NCBI GenBank assembly: GCA_005656395.1
Contig: SRSI01000019.1
Coordinates: forward strand, 803,533 to 867,532
DNA from: Strongyloides papillosus
Taxonomy: Eukaryota > Nematoda > Chromadorea > Rhabditida > Strongyloididae
Reading direction: 5' to 3'
Length of the DNA stretch: 64,000 bases
The notes under the pieces were generated by a model. That model was not told the origin of the DNA. It made no database searches and worked only from the letters and a program-made list of their open reading frames with translations. Made by a program: the position numbers and the translations under genes. This document shows positions 46,572 through 61,985 of the stretch, piece after piece (positions within the stretch are counted from its first letter, which is position 1; every line of letters starts with the position of its first letter).

Positions 46572-47259
46572 ATAGGATAAAATAAAGCTGATTAAGACGG
46601 CAAATTAGTTTAATTTTTAAGCAAAAGTAAATCTCTATATAAAAATAAAATGTTTAGTTAAAATCATTATTGTTTTCTCAAACATCTTACAATTATTTTT
46701 GTTGTTTGTAGTGCTTGATTGTGTAAGCTTTGTAGAACTTAGTAGTATTTTTGGTATGCTGTTTGTTTATCAATAATTTTTGTCCGGAACTGATTTTGTT
46801 ATATATTTTATATTTATATTTTTTTTCTTTATCTTCTAAATAGCGTCAAATAAAATGTTTCTGATACTATATACTTAAAAATAAAGTAACTATACATTTT
46901 TCAACGAAAAGCTTTTTATATAAATTTATAATGACATTAAAAGGGAAACTATCTGTTTGTATTGATTTATTTTTAACTTATATACCTCCATTAATATACA
47001 CAATGCTCATCACATGATACTTTTTATATCTCCCCTCTCTCTCTTTTTTGTTTCATTAAATAGTTTGCTTTCTATTAATAATAATTAGTCATATTAAAAT
47101 ATATTTCTGAGATATAAAACAAAGTTGTTGTATTAATAACACAACGCCTATTTATTATTGCACTATTAAAATATATATTCAAGATTTTAAGACACATAAA
47201 TCCCTTCAATTAGCATTTTGCATTTTTTATCTACAAAAAAATATTAAAGCAAAGAAGTT
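46572..47259. other. Intergenic DNA upstream of EndoU gene 1
   Basis: AT-rich, with a pyrimidine run (tctcccctctctctctt) near 47030. No open frame. Confidence 0.4.
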
Positions 47260-48486
47260 ATGCCACAAACTATTTTTCCTGAGTATTCCCAGCTACCAGA
47301 ACGGAATAATGGACGATTTGTGTATAAAAATATTGAAGAACACATTAGTAACGATGGATTGATAAATATTATGGATATTCAAGTTAGAAGTAATTTTGCT
47401 CGATAATTATTTTATATAACAATAATCTTATACTTTAGAGGAAAAAAAATCGACAATTATCATTGAAACTTTAAATGTTTTCGTTGCATTTTTAACACTT
47501 ATTACTTTATCAATGATCTTCTATCAATTGGTAGTTTACTACATATCATATAGAAATAATTTTTTTTGGTTAAAGAATTCACAAAATTTCCATCTAGCTA
47601 ACGTGACAAATATAGAAGATCTTATAGTTCAAATTCGAGAAGCTGATGAAGATAAACCAGATGAAAACGATATTGTAATCTCATGGGGGCGCTTGATTAA
47701 AGCTAATGGAAAAGAGGATATTCAGGATCCGTAAGTTAACTAAAAAACATTGTTTTACGGATGATTAATTTAATAATATTAAAAGCTTGTTTATTTTTAA
47801 AAATAATGATATTTATCTTTAGATTATTTACCTACGTTAATGAAGATTTGTTTAAAAAACCCGTTTACAAAGCATTGATAGATATGTATGACAATCTTAT
47901 CTTCCGACCACCTGTTTGCAAAGATGATCTTGAGATAGAAGGAAAAAAGAAAATGTTAATAGATAATTTTCTGAATATCTACACTAATACAACAGTATTC
48001 AAAATGGGATATAAATATCTTGTGGAATCAAGATTAATTCCTGATGATTGGAATTTATTTTATAATAAATTATATGTATTTTGGTTTGGTACTTATACAC
48101 GTTGCCATGGAGCCTTAGGATCAAGTGGATGGGAACATATTTTCAGTGGGGAATGGAAAGGTGACGAAATTGATGGTCACCATAATTGGATTAGATATTA
48201 TTTATTACAAAAGGAAGGTAGAATCAACTACCATGGTCATATGGGGCATAATGGTAATATGATCGGAACAATTCAATATACTTGGGATGGGTATTTAAAA
48301 AAAGTTGGCGGATTCTTCATGAAAACATCACCATCATTTGATTTTACCGTTGCAACATTATGTTCACTTCCGGAATATGGTAAAAGATTATGTCACTTCA
48401 AGGTTGACGGGTATAAAATTGTCGTAACATCATTTCACCAAAAATGTAATGAAGGAATTTGCTTATCTACATCTTATCCTTCTTAG
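47260..48486 (+). CDS. EndoU endoribonuclease, predicted single-pass membrane form
   Basis: Three exons: 47260-47382 (MPQTIFPEYSQLPERNNG..), 47441-47730 and 47823-48486, joined in phase across 58- and 92-bp introns. Exon 2 starts EKKSTIIIETL and has a membrane segment (NVFVAFLTLITLSMIFYQLV, VYYIS), predicting an N-in signal anchor with the nuclease outside. The EndoU domain carries the catalytic His in GSSGWEHIFSGEWK, the second His in GHHNWIRYY and Lys in GYLKKVGGFF. EndoU enzymes cut RNA at uridylates using metal. CRFx-like Cys near the C-terminus may form disulphides. It is intact and tandem with the next gene, 266 bp away. Confidence 0.9.
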
Positions 48487-48752
48487 ACATTTCACCTATT
48501 TTCAATGTCTCTTTCTTAAAAATAATAAACCATGTACTGTTAAATAAAAGTAATCTTATATAATGTGATACATGTAATTTTCTTAGAAATATTTAATGAT
48601 AATGCATCGAATACTACTATAAGACAGGAAGTTTTAAGTATGATAACAAAAATTCCGAGATAAGAAAGAATCATAAGTTTAAAGTATGGTGCTATTTAAA
48701 CCGAGGATTTTAATAATTTAGCATACATTTTAAAGTTTTTTGTTTGTTAACG

Positions 48753-53043
<4,291 letters not shown>

Positions 53044-53149
53044 ATAAACAACGAAATGTATTATAATTTGTTTATTGGATCTGTTTATTGTAACAATTTG
53101 ACAATATTATCTCTTTAAAATATAATTAATTAAATAAGTTATAATAATA
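53044..53149. other. Convergent 3' ends
   Basis: A 106-bp gap between the EndoU stop and the stop of the minus-strand membrane protein gene. Poly(A) signals probably overlap. Confidence 0.4.
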
Positions 53150-54719
53150 TTAATGTTTTATTCTATGTTTTCCTTTAATAATACCTAATGTTGTCTGCTT
53201 TCTATATTCATTCTCAAGTTTAACAGCTCTTTGAATTAACATCAATTCCTTTTCTGTACACACATTACTTACATGGCATTGAAGCTCTATACAATCATAG
53301 TCAATGTTCTCAATGATAACGATTTTTTTCAAAGCTAACGTACGTTGTTGACGGAATAAGATGATGCTTGAAAGGAATCCGAATAGAAAAAAGCAAGTAA
53401 AACTTGAGTAAAGAGCAATCATTGTATTTAATTCATTATCAAAGAAAGCATAGGGTTCTCTATCTTTTTTTCTAATTTTTCTTAACTTGGTAAAACCAGA
53501 ATTTGGATTTGAAGCGTAAAATTTGAACATTCTTGCAAAATTAAGAAAATCACTCTTTATTATAAATGGATTTGTTAGTGATTCAATTTTTAAATACAAT
53601 TCAAGTTTTGCACTTTCTGTACTTATGTAGAAGTTGATGTAATTATGATATTTATAGTTAAATTCATAATTGTGTGTCTTGTAGATTTTATATTCATCGA
53701 ACTTTTCACGGAGACTATTATTTTTGTCATTCCATATATCATAAAAATATTCAAAACGTTTTTTTTTCAAATAACTCCTTTGGGTGCGGATAAATACTTA
53801 AATAAAATATATAATCATTTTTGATGTTCTTACAAGGAAGTATATTTGATCGAATATATACACAAGCACATTCTTGATTAGAATCATAGTTGTATACATT
53901 TTTAGTTCCATCAAACTTATAATATAGTTGATATTCCTTCCCAGTTGTTCTAAATTTTTTATTCTGTGTAGAAAATATTTTTGAAATTTCCTTATTAATA
54001 TCAATACCATGATTTACTGAATCATCGTAAACATTGCACATAGTAGTATTATCCTTATTCTTATCTTCAGTTGTACCATTAAAGTCTGTTTTTATTGGTT
54101 TTGAATCACTACTTAAATCTGAATTAAAAGTAGAAGAGAATCCTGCCACTGATTTATTTGAAGATGAATTTCCTTCATTATAACTCGGTATTTCTTTCAA
54201 TTTAGACAATGGGGCTGGAACAGGGTTGGCCGAAAAAAAAAGATAGTTTCCAATAATGTTATATTTTTTACATACATATGGTGATCCACTGACAATGATA
54301 GATGTTTTATTGTTAAGCGGTTTACCTATTATTCTATAAAGTTTGTCACAATCTGTCTTGGTAAATATTGATGTCTCCAAGTACAATTCTTTAAATTCAA
54401 GATTTTTGGTATTCGATTTTATATATTGAAGAAAGTACCTCAGTTGTGTACCAATATATTCTGAGATGACATAATTTTTATCAATAATTAGAATAATATC
54501 TTGATGTTGAAAATCATAAGGTTTAATCTTCTATTCAAAAAATATTAATAAATTAAAAAAATGACTTACAAATTCTTTTTCTATATGTTCATGAAATGTA
54601 AAAATATAGTCTTTTTTAACATTTATATGTGTATTTTGGTCTATATTGAGTGTAAAACCTTTTATTTTATGACATACTATGACAAAATGAATGAATTGTA
54701 AAAGTTTCCAAGATTTCAT
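53150..54719 (-). CDS. Unknown single-pass (type I) membrane protein
   Basis: ATG at 54719 starts MKSWKLLQFIHFVIVCHKI, a signal peptide. A 38-bp intron (about 54531-54568, gtaagt..aatag) joins HIEKEF to KIKPYDFQHQDIILIIDKNY. The ectodomain has several Cys and N-glycosylation sites in a Ser-rich loop (YNEGNSSSNKSVAGFSSTFN). At the 9-A run near 53760 one base too many shifts the frame. The second part reads KRFEYFYDIWNDKNNSLREK and later SFTCFFLFGFLSSIILF, a membrane helix, with a short basic cytosolic tail. About 490 residues. No family was recognised, so it may be clade-specific. Confidence 0.65.
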
Positions 54720-55127
54720 TGAATGAAAATTGAATTTTCTAATAATTTTTAACTGTATTTATAAAAAAAAATCAGTGATTTTCCATTCAAATTTCAAGAA
54801 AATATGCATTTAAAATAATTTTTTTTATCAATATTTTATAATTAAGATTCTAATTTTGAGCTTTCCATTTTGTCACAAAAATCTACTGTTTACAAATTTT
54901 AATCTTTGATTACGAATTTGTTGTTAAACTTTGAGTTGTATATTAATTAAATTTAACTTTGTCTTTGACAGATAATTAAAGTGACAAAATAAATATGAAG
55001 TCTTTAAAATACGCAATAATGATTAGTAATATTTGTTTTATTGTTGGTTGGTAAATAACAAAAATGAAATAAAAGGTGGAAAATTAAGGAAAATCTATAT
55101 TTCTTACTTCTATTTTATCACTTAATA
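54720..55127. other. Intergenic DNA with a possible signal-peptide exon
   Basis: At 54995-55050 an ATG reads MKSLKYAIMISNICFIVG followed by a gtaaat donor. It could splice to 55151 in phase and give the His-rich gene a signal peptide. The acceptor (aagcatag) is weak. Confidence 0.35.
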
Positions 55128-55388
55128 ATGCACTCCGGAAACAAGCATAGTTCTCACCATGGACAGTCATCAGGACACGGATCAGAACATACTTTAAGTC
55201 CTTATGATCACAGAGAGAATTATGGAGCTCACGGTGGTCATAATGGTCACGACGGAAATCAGCATAATTACAATGAAGGAGGTCATAATTCTCAACATGG
55301 AGGACACCCTCAACATTATCAAAGTAGTCATAATCAACATGGGCATGAGCACCAACCGCATCATCATGAATCACATGGCCATCATTAA
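55128..55388 (+). CDS. His/Gly-rich protein 1
   Basis: An 86-residue intact frame, about 30% His, starting MHSGNKHSSHHGQSSGHGSE and ending HHHESHGHH. Motifs such as HGGHNGHDGN suggest metal (Zn, Cu or Ni) binding. As read there is no signal peptide. An upstream exon at 54995-55050 could supply one, in which case this ATG is not the start. It shares the terminal HGHH with the gene at 55919. The antisense frame 55084-55374 is a shadow. Function unknown. Confidence 0.6.
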   Translation: MHSGNKHSSHHGQSSGHGSEHTLSPYDHRENYGAHGGHNGHDGNQHNYNEGGHNSQHGGHPQHYQSSHNQHGHEHQPHHHESHGHH

Positions 55389-55918
55389 CGCTATGAAAAC
55401 CAATTATTTCATTTTACCTATTTTGTTAAAAATAAATGATTCATAACTTTTTTCAATTTACTTTGACTCATCACTTAAATAGAGATTAAAAATTAAATTC
55501 TTTTCAATTGTTATTATATTTCTATCATTACTTAAAATGTTTCTAAAATATTCATATCATTACATAATTCATTGACAAACTTTAAATAAACAAAGATAAA
55601 TACATAGCTATAAAAGTAGTTTTTATCAAGTATAATATTTTTATTATCTTTGTTTAATGCATCATAGTCACAATGTTTAATACTATCAATAAGAAAGTAT
55701 GGTAAAATTCTCAAAAGAAATGTATAAAAATCACATCCTCAATAAATGTACAATAAAAACGTATCAGAAGAGAAATTTTAAAATTGTTATCATGATTAAA
55801 AAGTTTAATGATTCAATATACAAACAAAATTTATACTATTTAAGGAGCTGAGAATTCTATTTGTGTAGTATACCTATTACTTTAACAGTAATTTATAGTA
55901 CTATTTCTACAACCAACG
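55389..55918. other. Intergenic DNA between the His-rich genes
   Basis: No open frame beyond a chance 60-codon minus stretch. Confidence 0.4.
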
Positions 55919-56128
55919 ATGCATTTCCCAGGATCACATCATCATCACGGAGAACACCACCATGAAGAGCACCACCATGAGCATCATCATGAGGAACACC
56001 ACCATCATCATGAACCACATCACGAACCACACCATCATCATGAGCCACACCATGAACCACATCATCATGTAGAACATCATATGGGGCACCATGATCATCA
56101 CCACCATGAACACCATGGACATCATTAA
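55919..56128 (+). CDS. His-rich protein 2 (HHxxHHE repeats)
   Basis: A 69-residue intact frame, more than half His, made of HHEEHHH, HHEPHHE and similar units starting from MHFPGSHHHHGEHHHEEHHH. There is no signal peptide or membrane segment as read. His clusters with Glu and Pro are typical of metal-binding low-complexity proteins, but function is unknown. The acceptor-like cccag just after the start codons means an unseen first exon is possible. The Met/Val-rich antisense frame is a shadow. Confidence 0.6.
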   Translation: MHFPGSHHHHGEHHHEEHHHEHHHEEHHHHHEPHHEPHHHHEPHHEPHHHVEHHMGHHDHHHHEHHGHH

Positions 56129-57916
56129 AGAAATTACAGTCATTTTGTAATATTATTATAAATAGTTAAATCAAAATAAAAAAATAATTAAAATTTTATT
56201 TTCAATTTACGAAGTGGTTTGTTCTTGAGAGCTTTAAAGTTTGTTGTTATGAAGAATAGAAAAATACAGTTCTTCAAAGGTACTCTATTTAATTTTCATA
56301 GTTAGACTGATAACTTTTTATTAGACATTGTTTGTCATATTTCCATACATACTTGATACCCTTTATGTATCCAACAACCACGTGGATTCTATACATTATA
56401 TATCCGTGACAACTATTACAAACAGAGCCAAAAAGCCTTAAAAGCGATTCGATTTCCGTATAGTACATAATGTAATACAAAGATAAATTGTACTTAAATC
56501 ATTGTATGATCAATATTAATTATAAAAAAGTTTAATGTAAGTATGAAGACATTTTTCCGCCGCGACTTCTTCCGAAAGCGTAGTGGTTAGTGAGTTAAAG
56601 TAAGAAAATAATGATACAGGTTTAACATTACTTATGGGCGGATGTTTTTGGTAGATCTTTGATAAATTATTTAAAATCATTTTGTTCAAAATGCCCAAAA
56701 ACATTTGTGCACAGACAATTTCGTGGCTTTAACGTGACGTTCTTATTCTAACACACTAACCACTACACCGCCGAAGCAGGTTGCGTAGGAAAGTTATTAT
56801 CATTCACGTATTAAACTTTTTCATAATTAATTGTTGATTCAATTAACTAATGGGTATTTACAAGCAAAAGAGTTATTCTTACATTCATTTCAAAAACTTA
56901 TTCAAATATAAAAAAATGTTATAAAACTAATTATAGTTTTACAATGATAAAAATTTTATATCACATCATGTACTATCTGAAGACTGAATGGTTTTTCAGG
57001 AGTTTTAGCTCTGTATATAAAAACTTTAAATTATGAATATTTTAGATGAAGACAGAACATTATCTGGTAACATTAACTTCGTATTATTAATTTATCCTTG
57101 TACTTTATGATCACAAATCATAATTTCAATATTAATGAGTTTGCAGTATTAAATGAATCAAATATTTGGCAGAAATACTATTAAAAAAAGGATAGGTAAA
57201 TATTCATTATTAAAAATCAAGTAAAAACGATTCTGTTAAAATAACATTTTACTTTTATTATTTTAAAATCTACATATTTGAGTTTTTTCCAGAATCTCTT
57301 AATTATTTTTTCTTCAGTGTAATTTCTATTTATTTTATAAATTATCACTGATTTTTGTACCAAAAGTTAGTATTTTTATTATATGAAGGAGGATTTAAAG
57401 AAATTTCCAGAATAATTTATACTTTTTATATGACACTCCAAAATTACATTTTTGGTATATTTTTTCTAATTTTAGAAGTTTATGTAATTTTATAGTTAAT
57501 CTCTATAATTTATTAGAATTCTTCTATTACTAAATTTTAACATTCATAAAATTTTAAAATAATTTTTCCTATTTTTTTAATACGACAATAAGTCTACTCC
57601 CATTAGTGAAAAATGATAAAATATGCATGGTGTTCTACAAAAGTCTTGCTGATAAACATTTAGATTCTTTGTTGGAAAATGAAAAAGTATATATGATATT
57701 TTAATATACATAATGTAGTATATTTAATTACATAAAAACAAACGAATGATATATCCAGGATATCTGCTAATGATCTTTAACTTTTGATTAGACACTATAT
57801 TCAAAGAGGTTATTTTTTTTACATCAATCTGCATATAAAAAAGGCAAACAATGGAAGAATGAAATAAAAAGTTTATATTTTAAAATCCACATATTTAGAT
57901 AAAATTAATTGATTTG
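56129..57916. other. Long intergenic region
   Basis: No gene is supported. It contains the inverted tRNA-like pair (56580-56766) and a separate GC-richer patch around it. The minus frames at 56289-56480 and 56516-56704 have no motif. Confidence 0.5.
56580..56766. repeat. Inverted pair of tRNA-like A-box sequences
   Basis: Plus-strand 56580-56606 and minus-strand 56740-56766 both start gtagtggttagtg and end taagaa, agreeing at 24 of 27 positions, 133 bp apart. TAGTGGTTAG is the classic tRNA D-arm (A-box) sequence, and both copies are preceded by a CTTC-GGC-type segment where a tRNA 5' end would lie. No anticodon stem or B-box of good quality follows, so these are not functional tRNAs. A tRNA-derived SINE pair or a foldback element is likely. 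Confidence 0.5.
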
Positions 57917-59226
57917 ATGAATCAGATAAATTTATTCCTAGCAATTATTTTATCTTATATTTATGCTGAAGTGTACGGTATTGTAGGTTATATTTATTAC
58001 ATCTTATTAATTATTTATTTTACTTTAGACGACTAATGATTATTATAATGTATCTCTTAATAAAGATATTAATGAGGTAAAAAATAAATTAATTTAAATA
58101 TTAATTATGATACATTTAATGTAAAGTTAGGTAGAACTAAAAGAAAAGTCAAAGGACACGCATGTTTCAAGTGGGATCTACCAATAAATATTTACATTGA
58201 TGATCAGTTGGGCTTTAAGACTATTTTTAAAGCTTTGCAAGAAATTGAAGAAACTACATGTATTAGATTTACTCATATTACGAAACTTTTTAGGGGAGTA
58301 GAAGGAATATATTTTAAATACAATAAAAGTGATTGTGGTAGCGTAGTTGGAAAAGAAGTTGTAAAAAAGTGGCAAAAAATATTAATCGCACCTTCGTGTA
58401 ATAAAGTTGGTAGTATTCAACATGAAACAATGCATGCATTAGGAATTGAGCACGAGCATAGTAGGATTGATAGAGATAAATATTTATCTTTTTATAAAGG
58501 AAATATCCACTGGCATTTTGAAAAGATTTTGAAAAGGTTCATTGTGACGATTCAGAGACATATGGTCTCCCATATGATTATGGGTCAATTATGCATTATG
58601 ATACTGTTACTTTTACTCGTAACCAAAAAATAACAATGACCCCAAGACATATATTATATTCGAAAACTATAGGTCATGAACAAAAACTTTCATTTCTGGA
58701 CATCCAAACGTTAAATGCACATTATTGTTCTCGAGAATGTCATTTCAGAATTTCATGTAGAAACTTTGGATACCAAAATCCAAACGATTGTAGGCGGTGT
58801 ATTTGCGTAGAAGGCTTTACTGGAGACACTTGTGAAAGATTAGCAAACTCAACCTGTTCATGTGGAGAGACTAAACTACTAGCAGAAAATAGTATAAAAT
58901 CCATTAAGCAACGTGGTATGAAAAACTGTATTTATCATATAATCGCTCCAAAATATAGAAAAATTCAATTACATCTTGATTATTCTGAAATATTTCCTTT
59001 AAATAATAGACGTGTATGTTCACCAACTAATACTTTAGAAGTGAAGTATTGGGAAGATAAGAGAGTAACTGGAGCTCGTTTTTGTGGAAAAGATTATAAT
59101 ATTAACATCGTTTCGCATAATCACCATGTTATAATATATTATAGGAGTTTGTACCTTAAAAGCAACTTTAAAATACGGTATAGAATGTTATTTAATCGTA
59201 GAATGAGTGCGGTATTTAAGAAATAA
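57917..59226 (+). CDS. Astacin metalloprotease with EGF-like and CUB domains, frameshifted
   Basis: ATG 57917 gives the signal peptide MNQINLFLAIILSYIYAE. Two small introns follow (about 57980-58029 and 58076-58128). A basic RTKRK precedes the catalytic domain, which starts HACFKWDLPINIYIDDQ. The zinc site is QHETMHALGIEHEHSRIDRD (HExxHxxGxxHExxRxDR). A one-base loss near 58524 shifts the frame. The Met-turn YGSIMHYD follows, then an EGF-like module (NDCRRCICVEGFTGDTCE) and a CUB domain (CSCGETKLL .. NCIYHIIAPKYRKIQLHLDY .. CGKDYNI). The layout matches nematode NAS astacins, which are expanded in skin-penetrating Strongyloides. Secreted. The exact intron ends are uncertain. Confidence 0.85.
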
Positions 59227-59900
59227 AATAAAAATTTATTAAATAATTTTTAATTGTCGAACACAATTTCATATGAATATAAAACTACAATTATATGCAA
59301 TTATTCTAGAAATGTTATAAGTTAATTGTATTTATGTAAATGTTTTTTATGTTTTAATTTGGCTAAAAGACATTATTCTAGTGATTTACTTTATTAGATT
59401 TATGAAAAGATAATAATTTCATGACTGAACGTCGTACTTTTTTATAATGAATATTTAAGAATTTATCCTATCACTGTTATAGTTTTTAAAATTCTATTTT
59501 AAATTAAAAACATATATAATGCTTAGTTTGAATAAAAAATTTATATTTTTGTGATAGAAAAAAGAAAAACAGGTGTATAAAAATTATTTTCCAAATTAAT
59601 TTTTAAGTCTTTATTGTTCATGTACTTTTGTTGTGCATTTTTATATATTTTTGACAATGTCAATAAATTTTTTAAAATTATATTATATGTTTAATATCGT
59701 CTTCTATAGCATGAACAGACAGTTTTATTATCACATGGAAAACTAATTGAAAAACAAGAAAGATAAAGATTTCATTTATTTTATCAGGAAGATGACCTTT
59801 GGCAGGTGAAAAAAAATAATTAAAAATTGTTGTTGATGAAATGAAATATATAAAGAGGAGATATTCATAAAATAAGCATTATTTAATTTTCATCTTTGAA
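59227..59900. other. Intergenic DNA
   Basis: No open frame. The last 80 bases before 59901 contain tatataaagagg (59847-59858), a TATA box about 45 bp upstream of the ATG of the Lys-rich gene. Confidence 0.45.
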
Positions 59901-60859
59901 ATGCATTACTTGAAAAACATATTCTTTATACTAACAGTATTACATAAGTGTAATACTTTTTCCCGTCGTTTTCAAAAACATGATTCTAACGATTTGATTG
60001 TTCATGATTTGAATAATCAAATGGATTTACCTATTGATAGTAATAACGCTTTATTTATAAAACCAAGTTTGGTAAATAATGATTTACAAAGTATGAATCT
60101 AAGAATAAAACGAAAAAGCAAAACTAGTTCTCCGGATTCTGCAAAATCAGCGAAGAAAAAAAAGGGAGTAAAAAAAAGTAAAGGTTCCAAAAAGGTAAAG
60201 ATGAAAAGAAGAAAGGCAGTAAAAAAGGTCAGGAAAGCAAAAAAGGTAAAGATTCCAATAAAGATAAAGGCGTGAAAAAAGAAGACAGTAAGAAAAGCAA
60301 AAAAGGTAAAGATTCTAATAAAGATAAAGGCGATAAAAAAGAAGACAGTAAAAAAAGCAAAAAAGGTAAAAAGACTAAATCAACAATTGTTACCAAAGAA
60401 GTAACAACGCCCGAAAAAACATCACCAACCTACATTACTAGTCCACAAGTTGCTTCAGAAACATCAACAGATGTAGGAACAACTTCAGAAAGTATCACAG
60501 AGAAATCATCAGTCCAAACTACTAGTGTGAAGGAAGAACAAGTCGATTTAAGTATTGAACAAATAGATGATAGTAGTAATAGCACTTTGGTCGAGGAGAT
60601 TATGAGTAAGGTAGCTGAAGGTTCTGATGGTAAAAATGAAACAATTTCACAGACCAGCAGTCAAGAGCCTACCAAAGATAGTAATTCAACTACAGAGGAT
60701 AGTGGTTTAACTACTGTTGATCAAGATGGTGAAGTTTCAAAGAGTTCAATTGAAAACACGACTGTTGTTATTGAAACAAATGGCCAAAGTAAGAATGAAA
60801 GTTTCTTCCAAAAAATGAAACGATTGATTTTTGTCATTGTTTTAAAAATTAGACGTTAA
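59901..60859 (+). CDS. Secreted Lys-rich repeat protein with Ser/Thr-rich tail, one frameshift
   Basis: MHYLKNIFFILTVLHKCNTF is a signal peptide. A polar stretch ends in a dibasic RIKRK site that could be a processing site. Then come Lys-rich repeats of 20 residues (SKKGKDSNKDKG, KKEDSKK) on a 60-base DNA unit at about 60236, 60296 and 60356. A long Ser/Thr/Glu tail follows (TSTDVGTTSESITEKSS..) and a short basic hydrophobic end (RLIFVIVLKIRR). One A is missing in a 5-A run near 60190, so the first frame stops at 60275 and the second continues from there. Its plan (signal, basic block, Thr-rich tail) parallels the Arg-rich family at 38-40 kb. Function unknown. Confidence 0.65.
60236..60375 (+). 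repeat. 60-bp coding tandem repeat
   Basis: Two full units and a partial third, each starting agcaaaaaaggtaaaga. They encode the Lys-rich 20-residue repeat. Confidence 0.75.
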
Positions 60860-61985
60860 AACATTCAATTTCAAAACGTTTATATTTTAAATTAATTTTT
60901 AGATCATTATAGTTGAATATTAAAAGCTACTTTCAATTAACACTGTAGTCAAAATAACAACTTGTTTGAATAAATTAGTTTATTTTATGATACGGTCTAT
61001 ATTTTTATGATGTTTAATGATAAGTTGTTCCGAAGGTTTTCTTGATAATTCACTAAAAAATGTTTTTTATGTATGACTAGAATTCTTTGACTTATCATTT
61101 ATCTAATGTTTTTACTGATTGTTCTAAGAAATATTCGCTTTTCAAAGGTCGGCTCGTAAAATTTGAAAAAATATTTTTATGCTTTTAGTTAAGTGTTAGA
61201 ACTATCTGTATCAGACAATCATTTAATTATCTAATCTTAGATAATCATTTCAGTAGAGATAACTACTAATTTTTTATCAATTTATGGTCTATTTGGTGCA
61301 AGGAAATAAAAGAATGGAATTTTAAAAAGTCTAAAGTAGAAAACAGTAGAACTTTCCTTCTTTTCCTTAAATAGCTCGGAAAATATATTCTCTTTGTAGA
61401 ATTATCTACTGAAACTTTTGAAAGAAGACGTAAAATTAAATAACTAAGACCAGCCAGAAGTGCTGTTTCAAATTTATCGATGCTATAATTCTTAATTTAA
61501 TTACTGTTACGTAACTTAAATTCCTTGTACAGTTAACAAACTCAGTCACGATAAAAAATATTTATCAACAGGATATTAAGAAGCAAACTCCTAACATTCT
61601 TTTTATATTGTAATCTCTGATAACATTTTTACCTACTGATATATATTTACCATACTTAAAATATTGTCTAAAATTCTTTTAATATTCTAATAATTAATCT
61701 TTATGTATTTAATAAGTGTAAAGTTTTTTATGTTTAATTATAGGAACAATTGTATATTGTGACATAAGCATTGCAAACTTATCAAAAAGTATCTACCAAA
61801 CATACATTTTCTTATCAATATTTTTATATAATATTTTTAAAGTTTATCTTTTTTAAGCATAAAGCGCATGTCAAATAAAGATATTGCGGAAATAAGAAAA
61901 GGTTTCACATACAGTTATTATTTTGATAATGTCTGGGATGATAAAAGTTATATAAATAGCTTAAACACTTCTAGAAAAATCAAAA
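60860..61985. other. Intergenic DNA
   Basis: 1.1 kb without open frames or repeats. The plus frame from 61868 overlaps the lipase start in another frame and is not a gene. Confidence 0.5.

Noticed and set aside
55084..55374. Minus frame rich in Asp, His and Tyr
   Set aside because: Antisense shadow of the His-rich gene at 55128; low complexity keeps it open.
55934..56143. Minus Met/Val-rich frame
   Set aside because: Reverse complement of CAT/CAC His codons; an artefact of composition.
56580..56766. Functional tRNA genes
   Set aside because: D-arm match only; no paired anticodon stem, T-arm or acceptor closure in either orientation.
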